Source: Arenimonas sp. (GTDB lineage Bacteria; Pseudomonadota; Alphaproteobacteria; Rhizobiales; Rhizobiaceae). From it: DNA of 64,000 bases. Numbering within the stretch: position 1 is the stretch's first letter; the number at the start of each line of letters is the position of its first letter. The notes beneath the pieces were generated by a model. The model was given only the letters and a program-made list of their open reading frames with translations. It had not been told where the DNA came from and searched no databases. Positions 59,941-64,000 of this stretch are shown here, in pieces. The translations under genes and the position numbers were made by a program. Where the stretch lies: positions 1 to 64,000 of the forward strand of contig JAIBEK010000020.1 in the NCBI GenBank assembly GCA_019459145.1, in the 5' to 3' direction.

Positions 59941-60552
59941 TCAGTTGTTGGCGGCCGGCGCGTCTTCGGCCGGTGCCTGTTCTGCTGGCGCCTGATCTGC
60001 GGGTGCCTGGTCGGCGGGCACTTCCGCGGCGGGTTCCTGCTTGCCAAGAATGCGCGAGCGGATCTGCGGCTCGATGTCTTCCGGCAGGACGGCCTCGAGC
60101 TTCAGCACCAGCGTGTCGAGGAAGGGCTTCGACTTGGCATTGTTGACCCAGTCCGGCCGGTGCTTGATGTCGACCAGCCAGTTCCAGAAGGCGACGGCCA
60201 CGACCAGAAGCAGGATGCCGCGTGCCGCGCCGAACAGGAAGCCCAGCGTGCGGTCGAGCGCGCCGATGCGGCTGTCGATGATGAAATCGGCGATCCGGCT
60301 GGTGATGAACGAGATGACGATCAGCGCGACCAGGAAGATGATGCCGGCCGAACCGGCAACCGCGATGCGGTCGTCGCTCGTGTAGTTCTTCACGTAAGGG
60401 ACGAGCATCGGATAGAGATAATAGGCGGCGGCAACCGCGCCGGCCCAACTGGCGATCGAAAGGACTTCGCGCGAGAAACCGCGCACCATGGCGAGCACGG
60501 CCGAGAACAGCACGACGCCGATGACAATACCGTCAAAAATCGTAATGGGCAT
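59941..60552 (-). CDS. cvpA: CvpA family membrane protein
   Basis: 203 aa from ATG 60552 (GGAG upstream). Four hydrophobic segments in the N-terminal 130 residues, with the CvpA motif FDGIVIGVVLFSAVLAMVRGF and SREVLSIASWAGA. The C-terminal tail is a short imperfect repeat (APADQ, APADQ, APAEQ, APAED), likely unstructured. CvpA is linked to colicin V export and envelope stress in enterics; its molecular role is unclear. Its place next to purF is conserved. Confidence 0.93.
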   Translation of the reverse strand: MPITIFDGIVIGVVLFSAVLAMVRGFSREVLSIASWAGAVAAAYYLYPMLVPYVKNYTSDDRIAVAGSAGIIFLVALIVISFITSRIADFIIDSRIGALDRTLGFLFGAARGILLLVVAVAFWNWLVDIKHRPDWVNNAKSKPFLDTLVLKLEAVLPEDIEPQIRSRILGKQEPAAEVPADQAPADQAPAEQAPAEDAPAANN

Positions 60553-60641
60553 AAATACCAACTCCAAGACTTGCCGGCCAACGCCTGCATGATTGCCATC
60601 GCGACCGCTGCCGCCTTAAGCCGGCGGCGCGCCGGATTGGA

Positions 60642-62045
<1,404 letters not shown>

Positions 62046-62145
62046 GCCGTGGAGTCCGTAACCGCGCAAACGCGGAACAAAGAGTGAATATCGTTCTCTC
62101 AGTTAGGAGAAAACGCCACAAGAGGCAAGCGGCTCGCTCAAGTCT

Positions 62146-63306
62146 TCAGAGCGCGTCGATATAGCGCCGCTCGTAGCGCAGGCCGAGACCGGTCAGCAAT
62201 TCGTAGCCGATCGTGCCGGCGGCACGCGCGACATAGTCGAGCGGCATGTTGGCGCCGAACAGTTCGATATAGTCGCCGGCTGAAATCGCGCCGGCCGGCA
62301 CGTCCGTCACGTCGAAGATCGTCAGATCCATGGTGATGCGGCCGACGACCGGCACCTTGTGTCCGGCAATGAAGCCGAAGGCGCCGTGAATGCCGGTCTC
62401 GCGCAACGGCACACCGCTGCCTGAAAGGGCGCGCAGATAGCCGTCGGCATAGCCGGCCGAGACGATGGCCAGCCGGCTGTCACGGCTGAGCGTGGCGGTG
62501 CCGCCATAGCTGACCGATTCCCCGGACCGCGCTTCGCGGATCTGCAGGATGCGGGCCTCGGCCGTCACAGCGGGACGCATCGGATTTTCCATCCCGTTGA
62601 CGGCTTCGCCGCCATAGAGCGCTATGCCGGGACGGGTGAGATCGAAGCGGTAGTCGGACCCGAGAAAAATCCCGGCAGATGCCGAAAGGCTTGAATCAAT
62701 GCCTTCGAAGGCGGCGCTAACCCTGCGGAATGATTCCAGTTGCCGAAGGTTCATCGGCGACGACGGATCATCGCCGCAAGCGAGGTGGCTGAGCACCAGC
62801 ACGGGAGAGAAGCTGGCCGGCCGCGACACGTCGTCGGCCAGCGCCAAGGCATCCTCGAGCGGCAGGCCGAGGCGGTTGAACCCGGTGTCGACATGCAGGG
62901 CGCAAGGGTGATCGCCATGCTCGGCGACGACCGACATCCAGAAGACAAGCTGCTCCTGCGAGGCGATGACCGGAACAAGATCATGTTCGAAGAAGGTCGC
63001 CTCCATGCCCGGCCAGATGCCGGAGAGAACGAAGATCCGCGCCTCGGGCGCATAGGCCCTGAGCGTCGCGCCTTCGGCAGGCACAGCGACGAAGAAATCA
63101 CGCGCGCCGGCATGGTAGAGCGTCTGGCCGACATCCTCGATACCCAGGCCATAGGCATCCGCCTTGACCACGGCCGCCGTGCGCGCCTTGCCGGAGCGCC
63201 GGGCCATGTCGCGCCAATTGTCGGCAATGGCGGAAAGATCGATGGTCAGACGCAGCGGAGCGGCGAGGAATTCATCGGAGGCGTCGGTAAGATCGAAGGC
63301 GGTCAT
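62146..63306 (-). CDS. alr: Alanine racemase
   Basis: 386 aa from ATG 63306 (MTAFDLTDASDEF). PLP-binding Lys48 lies in AAVVKADAYGLG, the catalytic Tyr in the SYGGTATLSRDSRLAIVSAGYADGY region, and RPGIALYGG is present. It makes D-alanine for peptidoglycan. ATG 63354 is a possible alternative start. It lies between dnaB and radA, an order I recall from other rhizobia. Confidence 0.95.
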   Translation of the reverse strand: MTAFDLTDASDEFLAAPLRLTIDLSAIADNWRDMARRSGKARTAAVVKADAYGLGIEDVGQTLYHAGARDFFVAVPAEGATLRAYAPEARIFVLSGIWPGMEATFFEHDLVPVIASQEQLVFWMSVVAEHGDHPCALHVDTGFNRLGLPLEDALALADDVSRPASFSPVLVLSHLACGDDPSSPMNLRQLESFRRVSAAFEGIDSSLSASAGIFLGSDYRFDLTRPGIALYGGEAVNGMENPMRPAVTAEARILQIREARSGESVSYGGTATLSRDSRLAIVSAGYADGYLRALSGSGVPLRETGIHGAFGFIAGHKVPVVGRITMDLTIFDVTDVPAGAISAGDYIELFGANMPLDYVARAAGTIGYELLTGLGLRYERRYIDAL

Positions 63307-63475
63307 TTTCTGGGTGCACCACTCGGCTGAAGATACTGGCAGTGACCCTAGCATTTTTCGAGTCTTAGTGAACGCGGGGTCTATCAAATTTTCGCAACGC
63401 ACAATTGTTTACACAGCAGGCCGACCATGCCGGTCTGCGGTGGCGTCGTGGGCGAACCGCGCCCGATGCCTTCGC

Positions 63476-64000
63476 TCAAGGCTCCTGATATTCGACGAAG
63501 CTCGGATCGGCGAGGTCGGCGAAGCGGGTGAACTCGGACTGGAAGGCGAGCTTGACGGTGCCGGTCGGTCCGTGGCGCTGTTTGGCGATGATGACGTCGG
63601 CCGTACCCTTGACCTTGTCCATCAGCGCTTCCCATTCCGGATATTTCGGGTCGGCGAGGTCGCGCGGTTCGCTGTTCTTCACATAGTATTCCTCGCGGAA
63701 CACGAAGAGCACGACGTCGGCGTCCTGTTCGATCGAGCCCGATTCGCGAAGGTCGGAAAGCTGCGGACGCTTGTCTTCGCGGCTTTCGACACCGCGCGAC
63801 AGCTGCGACAGCGCGATGATCGGAACGTGGAGTTCCTTGCCGAGCGCTTTCAAACCGGTGGTGATCTGGGTAATTTCCTGCACGCGGTTCTCGCCCGATT
63901 TGCCGGAGCCGGTCATCAGCTGGATATAGTCGACCACCAGGCAGTCGAGGCCGCGCTGGCGCTTGAGGCGGCGGGCGCGGGCGGAGAGCTGGGCGATCGA
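63476..64000 (-). CDS. dnaB: Replicative DNA helicase, C-terminal 174 residues (cut by window end)
   Basis: The frame remains open to the last base. Walker B and following motifs are present: [77 protein letters not shown], which are DnaB motifs H2 to H4. DnaB unwinds DNA at the replication fork as a hexameric ring. It lies upstream of alr on the same strand, with a 169-base gap. Confidence 0.97.
   Translation of the reverse strand, partial: SIAQLSARARRLKRQRGLDCLVVDYIQLMTGSGKSGENRVQEITQITTGLKALGKELHVPIIALSQLSRGVESREDKRPQLSDLRESGSIEQDADVVLFVFREEYYVKNSEPRDLADPKYPEWEALMDKVKGTADVIIAKQRHGPTGTVKLAFQSEFTRFADLADPSFVEYQEP

Overview
The window reads as chromosome of a Rhizobiaceae member (Rhizobium/Agrobacterium group, order Hyphomicrobiales). 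The evidence is uniformly GC-rich coding sequence, two rhizobial-type Porin_2 outer-membrane porins, a rhizobial short flagellin, a bifunctional Rsh next to rpoZ, the lepB-rnc-era block, an alphaproteobacterial NadQ-like NAD regulator, phosphatidylserine synthase/decarboxylase, and rhizobial-style palindromic intergenic repeats. Nothing in the sequence fixes the genus. Most of the window is ordinary core genome; no prophage, CRISPR array or insertion sequence was seen.

Region 1 (1-8.2 kb) is the most unusual part. It is a large inverted duplication centred on tRNA-Ser(GCU). Each arm carries slt (lytic transglycosylase), an alpha/beta hydrolase and a porin in mirror-image order; the left slt is cut by the window edge. 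The two porin starts share a 105-nt perfectly identical inverted repeat that begins just upstream of the ribosome binding site. The left arm also holds an AT-richer PEBP-like secreted gene absent from the right arm.

Region 2 (8.3-22.2 kb) holds dapA, smpB, a DUF3830 gene, a cytosolic globin-coupled chemoreceptor, a LabA-like NYN protein, rpoZ-rsh (omega subunit and (p)ppGpp synthetase/hydrolase), two small or unknown genes, and acpS-lepB-rnc-era, then recO separated from era by an opposite-strand AbrB-family permease. Region 3 (22.2-38.7 kb) has an MFS permease, a solitary flagellin, a MOSC protein, an HD hydrolase, the nadABC operon behind a palindromic operator, an EF-hand protein, an MscS channel, and a translationally coupled ygfZ / HD nucleotidase / tyrosine phosphatase / nadQ-like operon. 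It ends with conserved rhizobial hypotheticals, a Nudix hydrolase, SRAP and a 45-aa small gene.

Region 4 (38.8-50.8 kb) covers phosphatidylethanolamine synthesis (pssA, psd), a PAS-GGDEF protein, an ATM1-type ABC exporter, a LysM protein, a LOG-family nucleosidase, a cupin, rarD, a PCMT-like methyltransferase and cimA. Region 5 (50.8-64 kb) is a minus-strand cysS / gfa / 39-aa membrane peptide / gfa / pip / cimA run interrupted by two palindromic repeats. It is followed by a membrane GGDEF protein, a GH25 lysozyme, an SDR, purF-cvpA-radA, alr and the 3' end of dnaB.

Starts were chosen by ribosome binding site and family N-terminus; several differ from the longest open frame and are explained per entry.
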